Part shown: positions 23,082-33,632 of the stretch, one piece after another
Position numbering within the stretch: the first letter of the stretch is position 1
Layout: every line of letters starts with the position of its first letter
NCBI GenBank assembly: GCA_002964805.2
Contig: PUDQ02000001.1
Span: 1,054,001 to 1,118,000 of the forward strand
Length of the DNA: 64,000 bases
Origin: Trametes villosa
Lineage: Eukaryota > Basidiomycota > Agaricomycetes > Polyporales > Polyporaceae
Direction of reading: 5' to 3'
The notes under the pieces: model-generated
The model's input: only the letters and a program-made list of their open reading frames with translations
Databases searched by the model: none
What the model was told of the DNA's origin: nothing
Made by a program: the position numbers and the translations under genes

Positions 23082-24521
23082 ATTCTGAGAATCGGTCGGA
23101 TGCATCGTCGCCTCCTAGATGTTAATCATGTTGTCACTGTGTATGCCAGATGAAAGCGTGGAATTAACATATCATCAAATAAACGACATGAAGAACATGG
23201 TGTTCAGAAACGAAAGCGAAGTAAGGATATACTGCACGCTGACGAATAGGCCGATAGCGCAAGTGGACGCGCCGTTTTCGAAGCCGAGATGGTGAAGCGA
23301 ATGGCTCCATGATCAGCCATGATGGTCCTAGAACGGAGATCCAAGCGAGAGGTACCTTGGCACGGGCGTAGCAGGACCCAATCTTTGGGCGCTGGATCAG
23401 CGCGGGTGAGTGTCGCAGAGTTCGAGAACCTGGGCCAGGTACTGAACCGTTGCGACGAGAGAGGCGCGACGTGTGGCGAGATCCACGGCCCTGAGGCGAA
23501 GGTACAAACGTTATCCGTTGATGAGGGCAAAAGTGTATCGAGTCCTCGATCTAGGGGCCATCGTAGTCTGTTGCCCGTCTGCATTTCAGCGCTGACAATG
23601 GTGGTAGCGACGATCCCATAGAGCGGTAAGTTCTAATGATGATGGTGAATGAACGGGTTGAAACATAGGTCGAGACGAGGACGTACTGAGATAGGGAATG
23701 GCCGGTGACCCCGAGCAAGTCCCGTTCCTAGGCATCAAGAGGGACTAGCACCCAGAGTGCGCCCCTCGAATGGTTTCGGCGGACGTCCGTAAAGCCAGTA
23801 TAGCGCTCCGAATATTGTGCGGATACGCTCCTTCTGAATCGTCCCCGAATTAGTTGCCCCACCGCATGATGATACAGCTCGCTGTTGGGCCTACCATGCG
23901 GCGAGCGTTTCCCGAAGGTGTTCACGGATCGCCATATGCCCGGGGCCATATACATGCGCCCAGCGCCATGCACTGTCCTGGCGAGAACTGTGACAGTGGG
24001 CACAGAGGTGCACTCAAACTTGAAAGAGCCCTGATAGATAGCTGAACAGCGTGTCTTTCAGGCTCTTTCAGGCTGTGCCTCCCGCCAGAGCTCGATTCCC
24101 CTACGATTCCCCCGAAACACGGGAAAGTTGCATCCTACGGTTTTGGTGATAGTAACCACCGGGATCGCTTGAAGTGCTAGAAGGGCTAACGTCCCTCAGT
24201 AGTTGCCTGCCGTGCGACCGGTGAGAAGGAGAGCCATGTCTACCGATGACCTCTCGTAAGTACATACCGGGGCCGCCCAGACCACGATATTCGACATACG
24301 TACGTGTCGTTGACCTCACAGAATCAGATCCGCGTCCTGTGCGCGAGATGATTCGCCCGTAACGGAACTTGAGGAGGGAAGAAAGTAGCTTCGCACTAGC
24401 TTCGCGCAGGAGGAACGAAAGAGGCTCGGGCTCGCTGAAAGAGGACCAGGTGAGCGCGAACGTTAAGTCGCGCCTGGGGCGCCTAAACGCGTTTCGCTCT
24501 TTTCTACGCGACGCGACGATC
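23082..24521. other. Intergenic, one stop-interrupted frame
   Basis: No intact gene is supported in this 1.4 kb. On the minus strand around 23558-23397 a frame reads like protein but carries one TAA (see findings). A short direct repeat of CTTTCAGGCT occurs near 24055-24075. Confidence 0.5.
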
Positions 24522-26171
24522 ATGGACGCCTTCACCGCGTTCGTCTCCTGGCCCTCCGCGCCCCTCACAGATCGCCTCGTTCGCTCCGCTTTGGGATCGC
24601 TCTCACCTGTGCCAGAGCTCGTTACAGCCCTCAGCTCAGACCTGGTAGCGTCGCCGGGCCGACTTTTACAATGGGCTACATACGACGCGCTCGATCATGA
24701 TCTCACCTTCTCTCACAACTCGGTTCTCTCGTCTTCCTACGTCATCCGAAAAGCCCTTATCCGCAAGCACTACCTCTCGCGATGCATCCACAACTACCTG
24801 ACCAAACATCCCAACTCTGCCTTGACCTGGGGAGCACCGCGGAGTTGGGAGCTTGAGCTCAGCTTTGCGGACGAACTCGACGAGCTCTGGGGAGACGACC
24901 TCTATGACCTATCGGACGAAATTGAAAAGGATGACCCGTCGAAGTGGTGGATCCTGAAGCCTGGTATGGCCGATCGCGGTCAGGGCATTCGACTGTTCCA
25001 CGCCAAGGAGGAGTTGCAGGCCATCTTCGAAGAGTTCGAGCAGAGTGACTCCGAGGAAGAGGACGAAGAGGGGAGCGACAGTGGCCAGCGCGCTACTGCA
25101 GTCGTGACCTCCCAGCTACGACACTTCGTCATTCAGGTGCGCAGACTGTGGCTTATAGACCGTTGTACCCACGCTGATACGTTTTTCAGGAATATCTAGG
25201 GAATCCTCTCTTGTTCGATCCTGCCGAAGCTCCCCTGGAAGGCTCTCAGGCGCCTCCGATACAGGACCTGCGTGGTCACAAAGTCAGCTCGATGCTTCTC
25301 TCTGGATCCTACCGAGATGTTCAACGCTCGTCTAGTTCCATCTTCGTGTCTACTGCGTGGCTTCTGGCGCTATCACGGTGTACGCGTACGAGAGAATCTT
25401 GGCGTTGTTTTCTGCGGTCCCGTATGCCCCGCCATCGAAGCAAGAACACGAGGGCGATGCCGACGTACTGGACCTGGCGGCTCATCTGACGAATACGTCC
25501 CTCCAAACGGATCGCGGGGAAGCTGGGGTGCGGCTACTGGACGAAATCATTGGGTGTCGTGTCTTGTCGTCGCCCTCGCCGCCTCAGCCTCGGCAGCAGC
25601 CAATCCCTCGGCGGGCGATGGGGCAAGCCATGGACGTCGAGTCTATCAATGCGGCCAGGAAACCACGGGCAGCGCAAGCGCTCGAGAGTCAGTACTCGAA
25701 GTTCACCGCCGAAGACGTCACCGAGATCAAGAGGCAGATCTCTGAAGTACTATCGGAGACGTTCAAGGCCGCTGTCGAGATGAGCGTGCACTTCCAGGTT
25801 CGTATCGCAACAGTATCGTGTGGTGCTATTTGCTGATCGCTCCATCGTATGCATAGCCACTACCGAACGCGTTTGAGCTCTACGGTATCGACTTCGTCGT
25901 CACCCACGACCCCTCGCCGAACGCGCCGCGCAAGTTCCAGGTCAATCTCCTCGAGGTTAACTCGGAGCCAGCGATCGAACTTACTGGACCCCGGCTCACC
26001 TGGATCCTCGAAGACCTATTCAAGAGCATTGCGAAGACGTGTGTTGTGCCGTTCTTTGCTCCGGATGGGTCGCAGGTGCGACAGGAGGCGGAAGCTTGGA
26101 AAGTTGGGGAGGTGCGCGAACACTTGAGGAAGTGCCTCGAACTCCAAGTTCGAGGCGGGCAGGGCTGGTAA
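24522..26171 (+). CDS. Tubulin-tyrosine ligase (TTL) domain protein
   Basis: Four exons: 24522-25136, 25190-25282, 25336-25797 and 25857-26171, giving 494 aa. The TTL/ATP-grasp core shows WWILKPGMADRGQGIRLF (nucleotide-binding region, ~146-163), HKFHLRVYCVASG (~240), LTNTSLQ and, near the end, FELYGIDFVV and LLEVNSEPAIE, where the acidic/Asn pair binds metal-ATP. Proteins of this family ligate amino acids to tubulin or other proteins; fungal members resembling yeast Pby1 are associated with P-bodies and their substrate is unclear. An acidic insert (DSEEEDEEGSDS) sits in the middle. The start is the ATG directly before the conserved first helix; an upstream in-frame ATG at 24369 adds only Arg-rich text. 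Confidence 0.88.
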
Positions 26172-26422
26172 CGGGTGGAGGGGAAGCGAAGGGTATAACA
26201 GTGTATAGCTTCTGTTGTAGCAATACGATGTCTCTTACGAACCGTCGCACGAACTTGCACAGTTGCCATTTCCAGCGTCTCGGCATTTGCCAGAGGGCGC
26301 GCAAGCGGTTGTGGCGGCGCGCTCAGCCTGCAGTCTCTGCACTCCGGCCGCCACCTTCACCTGGCTCCTTCCCTGCCGTCCGCCTCTACCCTCCTTCAAA
26401 ACCGAATACTAGTGCCGCCAAA

Positions 26423-27129
26423 ATGTCCTCGAACACCTCAAACATCGTCTTCGACGACATCTTCACGATCAATGACATAGACAAGGAGGGCAAGAAATTT
26501 GACCGGGGTACGCGCCCCCGCCCCGTTCATACTCGACTCAGCATCCTAAAAACCGCCCCCGTTCGTCTGCGCTCTAGTCTCGCGTCTGTACGCGCACTCT
26601 AAAAACTACGACATGGACCTCACGCTCGACTACAACATCGAGCTCTTCCCGCTGCAGAGCGGCCAGTCCTTCGCGCTCGCACTCGCGTCGTCGCTCTCGC
26701 GCGCACCCCAAGCAGCCGCGGGCGCGGACGACGAGGACAAGGACCGGGACGTGTGGCGGCCAGACGCGAAGGGGCGGAAGGGGCTGGACGACGACTATGA
26801 GTATGTCATGTACGGCAAGGTGAGCGTTCGTCCGACCTCTTCCTCGTCTCCCGAACTGCGCTCCCGTACCCCTCCTATTCGTTTCTGCTGCATCTGTATG
26901 TTGGCCGGCTCATACGACTCTCAAGGTGTACAGGTTCGACGGCGGTTCGGCAGAGATTGTGTAAGCCCGAGCCCGTTCTCCCATGTTTCCGTTACACTGA
27001 AACCCGGTGCTCCTTCGCAGGACGGCCTACGCGTCATTTGGTGGTCTCCTCATGTCCCTCACGGGATCCTTCCGGCATATGACGAGCATTGTTCTTGGAG
27101 ACCCTGTATTCATACTCCTTCGTCGGTAA
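26423..27129 (+). CDS. RPB8: RPB8 (RPABC3), shared RNA polymerase I/II/III subunit
   Basis: Four exons: 26423-26507, 26578-26819, 26926-26960 (35 nt) and 27021-27129, giving 156 aa, close to the family's ~145-150. Diagnostic segments are NIVFDDIFTINDIDKEGKKFD at the N-terminus, VSRLYAHSKNYDMDLTLDYN, DYEYVMYGKVYRF and TAYASFGGLLMSLTG near the C-terminus. RPB8 has a single-stranded-nucleic-acid-binding OB-like fold and sits at the side of RPB1-type subunits in all three nuclear polymerases. The usual disordered acidic loop is present here as an Ala/Asp-rich stretch (~60-80). It lies 250 bp downstream of the TTL gene in the same direction. Confidence 0.93.
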
Positions 27130-27613
27130 TTTTGTGGGTATTGCTTCGCCCCATTGTATTTTTACACTCCCCTCCCTGTCTGCTTCGGCCAACTCTCCGA
27201 ATACTAGGTGAGTCGTACATGCATGTGTTGCTATAACATGGCCTAACAATCGAGTTTCATCATCGTAAGCATTTTCTCTGTTGAGCGTCGCGTACCCCCG
27301 CATCGCTGTAGTATCACGCTGAATCTCAAACGAGTGCGCAGTTCGCAGCCCGACGAGGAGAGTTGTGTTCGAGCGACACAATCACGTTAAGCACATTGGT
27401 GCTTCATCCTTCGTCCAGACATCACAGCTCATGAGAGAAGAGTCATCAATTGCCGTTACGATAATGTAGCATGTCGCAGAGTCATCAAGCCCAGACACAA
27501 CGTCCTCGGACCGGGAAGCACAAACCAAACAAAATGGGAGCAAGCCAGACACCCAGCGAGACCATCGACCCCCGAACCCCCAACGTCCTTCCACCAACCC
27601 ATCTACGCGTGAA
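27130..27613. other. Convergent intergenic region
   Basis: This separates the 3' ends of RPB8 (+) and the MARVEL gene (-). It probably holds both 3' UTRs; no gene is seen. Confidence 0.6.
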
Positions 27614-28606
27614 TTAGACCTGGGGATACGCACCGGGGTGCGCAGGCGCGCCCGCGGGCTGGCCATACGGCGGCTGCGGCTGCGCGTACCCCATCTGCGT
27701 GGACTGCGCGTACCCCGTGGGCGCGGGCGAGCCCGTCGAGCTCGGCGGGTACGCGTACGGCGCCTGGCCGGGGTTGAGCGACGCGGCCTCGTACGGCTTC
27801 GCCTCGGTGCCGTACGGGTTCGCGCCTGCGCCGGCAGTAGCGGACGCGGGCGGGAGCGGCGCGCCGAAGTCGGCCTCCTTGACGGACGTGTTCCAGACGT
27901 AGTGCCCGCGGTGCGCGTGGATGATGAGCAGCACGAGGAGCGCGGTGGAGTATGCCCACACTGGAGATGGGTGTGTGAGCGTTTGTCTGGGGGATGGGGG
28001 AGGGGATCAAGGGGAGAGCGGGAACTCACGGGCGAGCCAGCCGAGGAACCCGAAGGCGGCGGCGGCGGACGTCTCTGAGCAGAGGTTGCGCGCGGAGGCG
28101 GGGGTCCATTCCTGGCAGTCTACCCAGTAGTTCGCAGCGCGGTCCGCGGAGGTCCCACCCGTGGCAAGGAATAGGACGCCGAGGAAGCCTGCATGGGATC
28201 AGCTATGAGGCTCTGCGGGAGAAGCTGAGGCCGCGACTTACCGAACCACGAAAGCTCGACCACGATCAGCGAGCTGAACGCACCCGTCCGGAGGAAGTCG
28301 ATCGCGAGCCTGAGAGGTCCTGTGTCAGCGTGGAGTGAGGAATAGAGTGCCGAGCGAGCTTACATGGCTGGTAGCGTGATGAGGGTGAGCACCGCCGTGG
28401 CCACAGCGAGACCGGACCACGCGAAGGTGGGGAGGTTAGTGAGCGTCGAGGGAGCCGCGAGGGCGTGCGCGCCCAAACCCAGGAGGATGATGGCGGAGAG
28501 GATCACAAACGCTATGCAATGCATGTCAGAAATAAGTATACTCGTGTACGGCTAAGCAGGTGAACATACCCAGGACCGCAATGCGGACGATCTGTAGCCA
28601 ATACAT
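27614..28606 (-). CDS. MARVEL-domain four-span membrane protein
   Basis: Five exons: 28606-28570, 28511-28364, 28309-28242, 28188-28030 and 27960-27614, giving 252 aa. Four hydrophobic spans are evident: near residues 3-28 (VLAFVILSAIILLGLGAHAL), 42-63 (FAWSGLAVATAVLTLITLPA), 75-98 (SLIVVELSWFGFLGVLFLAT) and 130-155 (FGFLGWLALWAYSTALLVLL). The loop before the last span carries paired cysteines (VDCQEW ... NLCSET), as in fungal MARVEL proteins. The cytosolic tail of ~90 residues is Pro/Gly/Tyr/Gln rich. Such proteins act in membrane apposition and trafficking; the specific role here is unknown. It is convergent with RPB8. Confidence 0.85.
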
Positions 28607-30230
28607 GTTGATTATAGGCTGACTCTGCTACTGTAGATTCCTGTGGGGATAGCGCGTGTACGACCCTACGGACCTCGTTCAGATCCAGGTAAAAGAAAGC
28701 CCGGATGGACGCACGTACCTGTGGGAGAACGAGGAGACCAGAGGCTGGGGGCGGGGAGGAGCGCGGGGCGTATTTAACACGTCGCGAGGGGACCAAGGCG
28801 CGTTTGCGGGCATATTTGTGTCCCTCCTTGAGTGTCGGGGCACGGAGTCTTGGCGGCCACCGCCTCGCGAGCGAGAAGGGCGATATGGCAGGATATGGTT
28901 ATAGTAGCACCCGATCGACATGTCGCCCGACGTTCCTAGTCACTCCTTTTGGCAGATGGTCACCTCCGCCGCGCTCACACAGCCCGCTTCTCCCCAATGC
29001 GGCCACAAACAATGCTGTAGCTTAGCCTTGTTCTACGTCCCCTCGCATTCCAGAATGCTGGTATAGCTGTAAACTTGAGACATCCGCGCCGGTAGAGTGC
29101 GTGAGGCCGTGCGCATTAAAGGAGGGTGCCTTGTTATTACGCGCGGGCGTCTATATCCTCAAGGCGATTGACAGATGGGTGTGGTACCGAGCATTTGCGA
29201 TGCGCAGATGACCAACCGCACGCCATGCAAGTGAGGCGACCCGAGCGGCCTGACAGATAACGCGCTCGAGGTCGAGGAATGCGAACGTTGTCATACCCTT
29301 GACTCCCAGCACAGGCTTCCCCAGATACGTGTGGCCAAGAACGACAACGAAGCACGTTCAACGATCGAGGGGATATATGAGACAAATAGACCTGCGGTAA
29401 AACTGTACAGCGACCGGGGAGGTCACTGACAGGACCAGACGGTGCCGTCTGTCGGGGGGTTGTGCTCGGGGGGTGGCAGTATCGCCGCCACCATCCTAGC
29501 CGACGTTCATTTAGAGCTATCAAAGTCCGCGAGGCCTGCCTGACGCTTGCGCAAGCCGGGTCACGACTCAGCAAAGACAACAGGCGGCTGCCAGCGCTGA
29601 GCACGCAACCTCAATTGACCTCGAGCTTGCGAGGCTCCGGTCCGAGGTTGCACCCCTCTCCCTCCGTGTCCTCGCTGCACAACCGAGGCTTCTTCTGAGA
29701 GCTGAACGCTCACGCTCAGTGCCCAATGACTTGTAAACGCACAGCATCCGAGATAACACATGTGTCGGAGAGGTAGTAGGTACATATTATTATGGGACTC
29801 ACCGACAGCAGGTACGATCTCGGATCGACCGAGGCGTGCCGCGTCCTCGGCCCGCCAAGGGCAAGTAAGAAGAAAGGTCGGATGCACTGCCCTGGGACCC
29901 AGGAGTACTCTGACGCTACCGTGTGGTGCGTAACAAGCCGCTGGTCGACGTAATACCCGCGTATGCGAAGGAGGCGGCGTCGAGCTACGCAAGGCGATCC
30001 CGCTGAGCTGTGGGCGAAGAAGGAGGTGCTCCGCAAGAGGCGCAGTGACAGAGCTGCACACCGGGGACATGTCATCGGACTACGGGCGGTGTGCCGCCGG
30101 CAAGGGATCGGCGCTGACGTCGGCAAAACGGACGGGATCGAGGGGCGAGTGGTCGAACGACCCCCGCACGCCGACCGGAAGAGCGGGAGAGAGCCCAATC
30201 GGGCGGAGAGCACTCGCGATCCGACCACTG

Positions 30231-30269
30231 TGACGACGTCACGAAGCGCGGCTTCCCCTTCTGACGTCA
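30231..30269. promoter_or_regulatory. CRE-type (TGACGTCA) sites upstream of con-6
   Basis: A perfect TGACGTCA palindrome is at 30262-30269 and a spaced TGACGACGTCA at 30231-30241; a related TGACGTCG lies near 30115. TGACGTCA is the classic ATF/CREB bZIP site. They sit ~140-180 bp upstream of the TATA box. Confidence 0.55.
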
Positions 30270-30406
30270 CGCGTCGCGACGCGTCGCGCCCAAAGCAGAC
30301 AACGCGCACCCATGTATGGCAGGCAGTGCGGGAAGTACGTACGAAGAGTGGGCGTCGATGACGGACGCGTAGGTCTGTCAATCGGCGCGCGGGCCCTCCA
30401 GCAGGG

Positions 30407-30413
30407 TATATAA
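30407..30413 (+). promoter_or_regulatory. TATA box of con-6
   Basis: TATATAA, 85 bp before ATG 30498, is followed by a pyrimidine-rich leader with CACCAATCCC and ACACATCCCACA. The spacing is normal for a strong inducible fungal promoter. Confidence 0.7.
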
Positions 30414-30497
30414 GCCTGGTCGTCGCGGGCTCTTCCCTCACCAATCCCAACACATCCCACATTCGCCTCCATCTCCACCACCCACCTACAATCAAAC

Positions 30498-30897
30498 ATG
30501 TCCGCCAACTCTGGAAACGTTAGTCCGGTCTTACCTTGTGCATTGCAGGAGAACTAACATGCCTTATCAGGTTTCTCGTGGCCTGAGTTAGTCTACGATG
30601 CGTCTTACTCGAACGATGTACTGACGCCTTCACAGAGGCTGCCCTCTCCAACCCCAACAACTCCGAGGAGACCAAGGAGCGCGTCGCCGAACGTCTCCAC
30701 CGCATGGAGGAGAACGGCGAGGTTGATTCCGCGGAAGCTCACGCAGCCCAGGTCGAGCGCGGTCACAAGGTACGCTTGACCAGATAGTGTGAGGGATGTT
30801 CGCTCACGGCGCCCTGCAGTCCGCGATCTCGAACCCGAACAACTCCGAGGAGACCAAGCAGCACTCGCAGCAGATCCTCGATGAGATGAACAACTGA
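30498..30897 (+). CDS. Con-6 family conidiation/stress protein
   Basis: Four exons: 30498-30518, 30571-30586 (16 nt), 30636-30769 and 30820-30897, giving 82 aa. Two Con-6 repeats are plain: ALSNPNNSEETKERVAERL (~14-32) and AISNPNNSEETKQHSQQIL (~60-78), with a charged linker between. Con-6, first known from Neurospora conidia, is a small hydrophilic protein expressed in development and stress; its molecular role is unknown. The small first exons are typical for the family. The promoter has a clear TATA box and CRE-type sites, suggesting strong, induced transcription. Confidence 0.92.
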
Positions 30898-31081
30898 GAT
30901 GTAGCGGAAACATTGTTGTATTGTAACACGCACCAGAGGATGTATAACTAGTTGTATCATGTAATCCACGATCCTACAGTCCACATAGCATTGCGTGAAC
31001 GGTTCAACTTTACGAATCGGACCCAGGCCAGTACTTGCGCACCGCCACGCAATGCCCCCGAGCTTGTACAGCGTGTACCGC

Positions 31082-32584
31082 CTACCTCTTCAATGAGCCC
31101 CTCCAATAGACGTCTTCATCGTCTTGCATAATCCACGCCTGGTCGTCACCTGGAGAATAGATTTCGAGCCTCACCCGATGTGCCCCCCCATTCAAGATTT
31201 CCTTGCAGCGTTTCGACTGATCGAGAGACCATACGTGGTCTGGAAACAGCTTCACGCGCAGCTCGCGAGGACGTGGGGCGCCGAATTTCTGCGCCCGCTG
31301 CCTCACGCAATCGACAATGGCACGCACGAGATCGGTGCTCCGAAGAGTGCCCGAGATGTGCAAGGTGTCGAGTTCGGCGCAGACGGCCTCGCCCCACCGC
31401 AAATGGGACGGAGACGCCAGCGCGGCGAGCAGTGCGTTGAAGGAGTCGTCCGGCGCTTTGGGGACGTCCCAGAGTTCGATTTGTCGGATACTGGGGAAGC
31501 GGTCGAGCGCTCTCGCCCATTCGTTCTGCGGCACTGCGTTCATCTTGCCGCAGAACTGGACCTCCTCTACGGGGGAACCTTGAAAGATGTCTAGACATTG
31601 GACCATAGAGCGGAACAGCGCGCCGTCACGCCGCCCCGCGAGAGCCGAGTCGGCGCCGTTGGTCGCACGGAGAGCTAGGTCCAGCCCGGGCGACCCGCGC
31701 GCAGTCGAGACAAGGCACGAGAGGCTGGGGTAGAGGTCCATGGTATCGCGTACGCGGATGAACGCGGCCTGTTGGAGGATAGGCAGTTGTCCCTGGCCAC
31801 GAGGAAGGAGTGCGCGAAAATCGAGGGGCGTGTCGTGGCGGACGAGCCCGACGGCGATGAGGTCGATAGTAGGTCCCTTCGTGGGAAACGAGAGGTGGGA
31901 GAGAATCTTGGACACCACCTGAGGCGAGTCGACGAGCTTGACGTGAGTGAGCCTGGATTGGCGATGTAGAGAGACGATAGGGAGGGGCGGCGAGAGGGCG
32001 ACGTTGACATATCTCTCCACGGTGAGCCTTTCGAGTCGCATCGAGTGGTGGATGATTTCGAGGAAATTGTCCGGAGGGAGGCGGCGTTCCGCGCCCGCGC
32101 TCATCTCCAGATGAAGGAAGCGTAGTCTCGCGCATAGGAGTGCATCTAGGTGGACGATAGCGTCCCGAACGCGCAGGTTCCACAGTCTGGGGAGGCTGTG
32201 CGCCCGGAGGTCGAACATGGGCGTTCGGCGGGACGATGAGACACCGCCCGGGGAATCATCTCCCTCCACGACCAGGGAAAGCTCTTCGAGGGAAGGTATA
32301 CCTGCGATGAATAGGCGTTGAAAGGCGTCTCGCATCACAGGCTGGCAGCGAATATCGAGGGCCTTGATGTGGGCAAGATGCGGCTGCAAGTTTGCTGCTT
32401 GATCTGCTGGTACAGCGCCCTGTTTACCGCCGAGGAAGGTGATGAGGATCATATCTGTATATCCGTGTGGGTGTTCTGAGACCCGGGCGGGGGATGCGTT
32501 CGTGGATCCTGAGGGGCGCACAGTCACAGTATGCTTGAGTACACTTGTAACACGATATACTGAGTGACACTCACCATAAGACAT
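31082..32584 (-). CDS. LRR-type protein of F-box family, lacking an F-box
   Basis: One open frame of 500 codons, possibly with a 66-nt in-frame intron at 32574-32509 (GTGAGT donor, CCCCTCAG acceptor). The body has the repeated beta-strand/turn pattern of Agaricomycete F-box/LRR proteins (HIKALDIRCQP, LEELSLVVEGD, RLERLTVERYV, IRQIELWDVP, LDTLHISGTL). However, the N-terminal F-box and the usual ~80 residues before VSEHPHGYTDMIL are absent. A TATATAA on the same strand lies 73 bp upstream of the ATG, which supports this start and argues against a missed upstream exon. The substrate-binding part without the SCF-binding part could be a decoy or a decayed copy. Confidence 0.75.
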   Translation of the reverse strand: MSYGECHSVYRVTSVLKHTVTVRPSGSTNASPARVSEHPHGYTDMILITFLGGKQGAVPADQAANLQPHLAHIKALDIRCQPVMRDAFQRLFIAGIPSLEELSLVVEGDDSPGGVSSSRRTPMFDLRAHSLPRLWNLRVRDAIVHLDALLCARLRFLHLEMSAGAERRLPPDNFLEIIHHSMRLERLTVERYVNVALSPPLPIVSLHRQSRLTHVKLVDSPQVVSKILSHLSFPTKGPTIDLIAVGLVRHDTPLDFRALLPRGQGQLPILQQAAFIRVRDTMDLYPSLSCLVSTARGSPGLDLALRATNGADSALAGRRDGALFRSMVQCLDIFQGSPVEEVQFCGKMNAVPQNEWARALDRFPSIRQIELWDVPKAPDDSFNALLAALASPSHLRWGEAVCAELDTLHISGTLRSTDLVRAIVDCVRQRAQKFGAPRPRELRVKLFPDHVWSLDQSKRCKEILNGGAHRVRLEIYSPGDDQAWIMQDDEDVYWRGSLKR

Positions 32585-33632
32585 GTTGGTGGTGTTCGGC
32601 GGGGTGTTTAAGACAATGTGTGGCTCTGGGACGTGGACGCAAGAGAAACCTGTGGGTTATATACACGGCATCGCTTGGACGACACCTTCGAAGAGCTGCG
32701 CCAGTGCACGCAGATCTCGAGAGACTGGTCGTGCGACAACGATACACGGTCAAAGCGTAGCCCAGAGATAGCGAGTGTTGATGAGTAGAGCCTGTGGCCC
32801 CAGGAGGATTTGGGGGATGAGGCCCACTTATAGTACGATCTCTGTGCGTAACCCACTCGTGAGTGGCATCGTAGATTGCCTTTGAGCACGTACAAAATCT
32901 CTGCAGGCGGCATACGGGCTTTGTCGGATGAGCAACAAAACTGCAGCGCGAGTGCTCAAAGGCAACTGGTTTGCAAACTAAGCTTGTGGCATTCATTGGA
33001 CTGATGGGATGCATCCACGGCGTTGTATCGTTAAAAATTCAACGCTGCGGGAGAGTCGCAGCATGATAGTCGCGGTCAAAGAGAGTCCAAGAGAGTCCAA
33101 GTTGCCGGGGGACCGCGCTGCGCCTATGGTGGGCAGCACAGCCACACCGTAGTATGAGCCTCCGGGCCTGCGCAGCGAGCTAGTACGATGGGCGTTCTTT
33201 AGGCTTGAGAGGTTTAGGTACGATTGGCTAGATGTCGCACTGTGAGCAGCGGCTCTGGCGTGGATTGGCTCCTTTGGGAATGGGTGTCGTTTGGTTGCAA
33301 TGTATGGATAGTAAGAACTTGCGCGAGCTTGAAACGGATGCTACGATACAGTACGCGCATAACGGCTGGCAGTGCGAAGAGCATATAAAGGTAGAATGTA
33401 CGCATACGATTGTCAAGGGAATAGTGTGCAGGTAGGTGGTGTGGTTGACTAAGGGATGGATAGAATAAATATTGTAGCTGTGCGCGGTAGTGCGCCGTGC
33501 AAAGGCAAATAGTAAGTGTACGACTCCACCGAAGGACCAATTGCGACGTGACAAATCCTAGTGAGTAGATGGAGCAATCCAAACAGACAGGTAATAAGAT
33601 AGAAAGACTCGAAACAGCTCCCCAGAGCGCGC
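32585..33632. other. Intergenic region
   Basis: It holds the TATA box of the LRR gene near its left end and probably the 3' UTR of the 33633-36308 gene at its right end. A small tandem GAGAGTCCAA duplication occurs near 33080-33100. No gene is supported. Confidence 0.5.
32657..32663 (-). promoter_or_regulatory. TATA box of the LRR gene
   Basis: TATATAA read on the minus strand, 73 bp upstream of ATG 32584. Confidence 0.45.

Larger units (their letters stand above)
28607..30497. other. Long intergenic region upstream of con-6
   Basis: Overlapping long frames on the minus strand (for example 29716-30495) lack splice logic or protein-like composition and were rejected. The last ~400 bp hold CRE-type sites and a TATA box belonging to the con-6 gene. 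Confidence 0.55.

Noticed and set aside
29716..30495. 259-codon minus-strand frame upstream of con-6
   Set aside because: It overlaps the con-6 TATA box and CRE sites and has an Arg/Ser/Cys-rich random composition with no recognisable motif.
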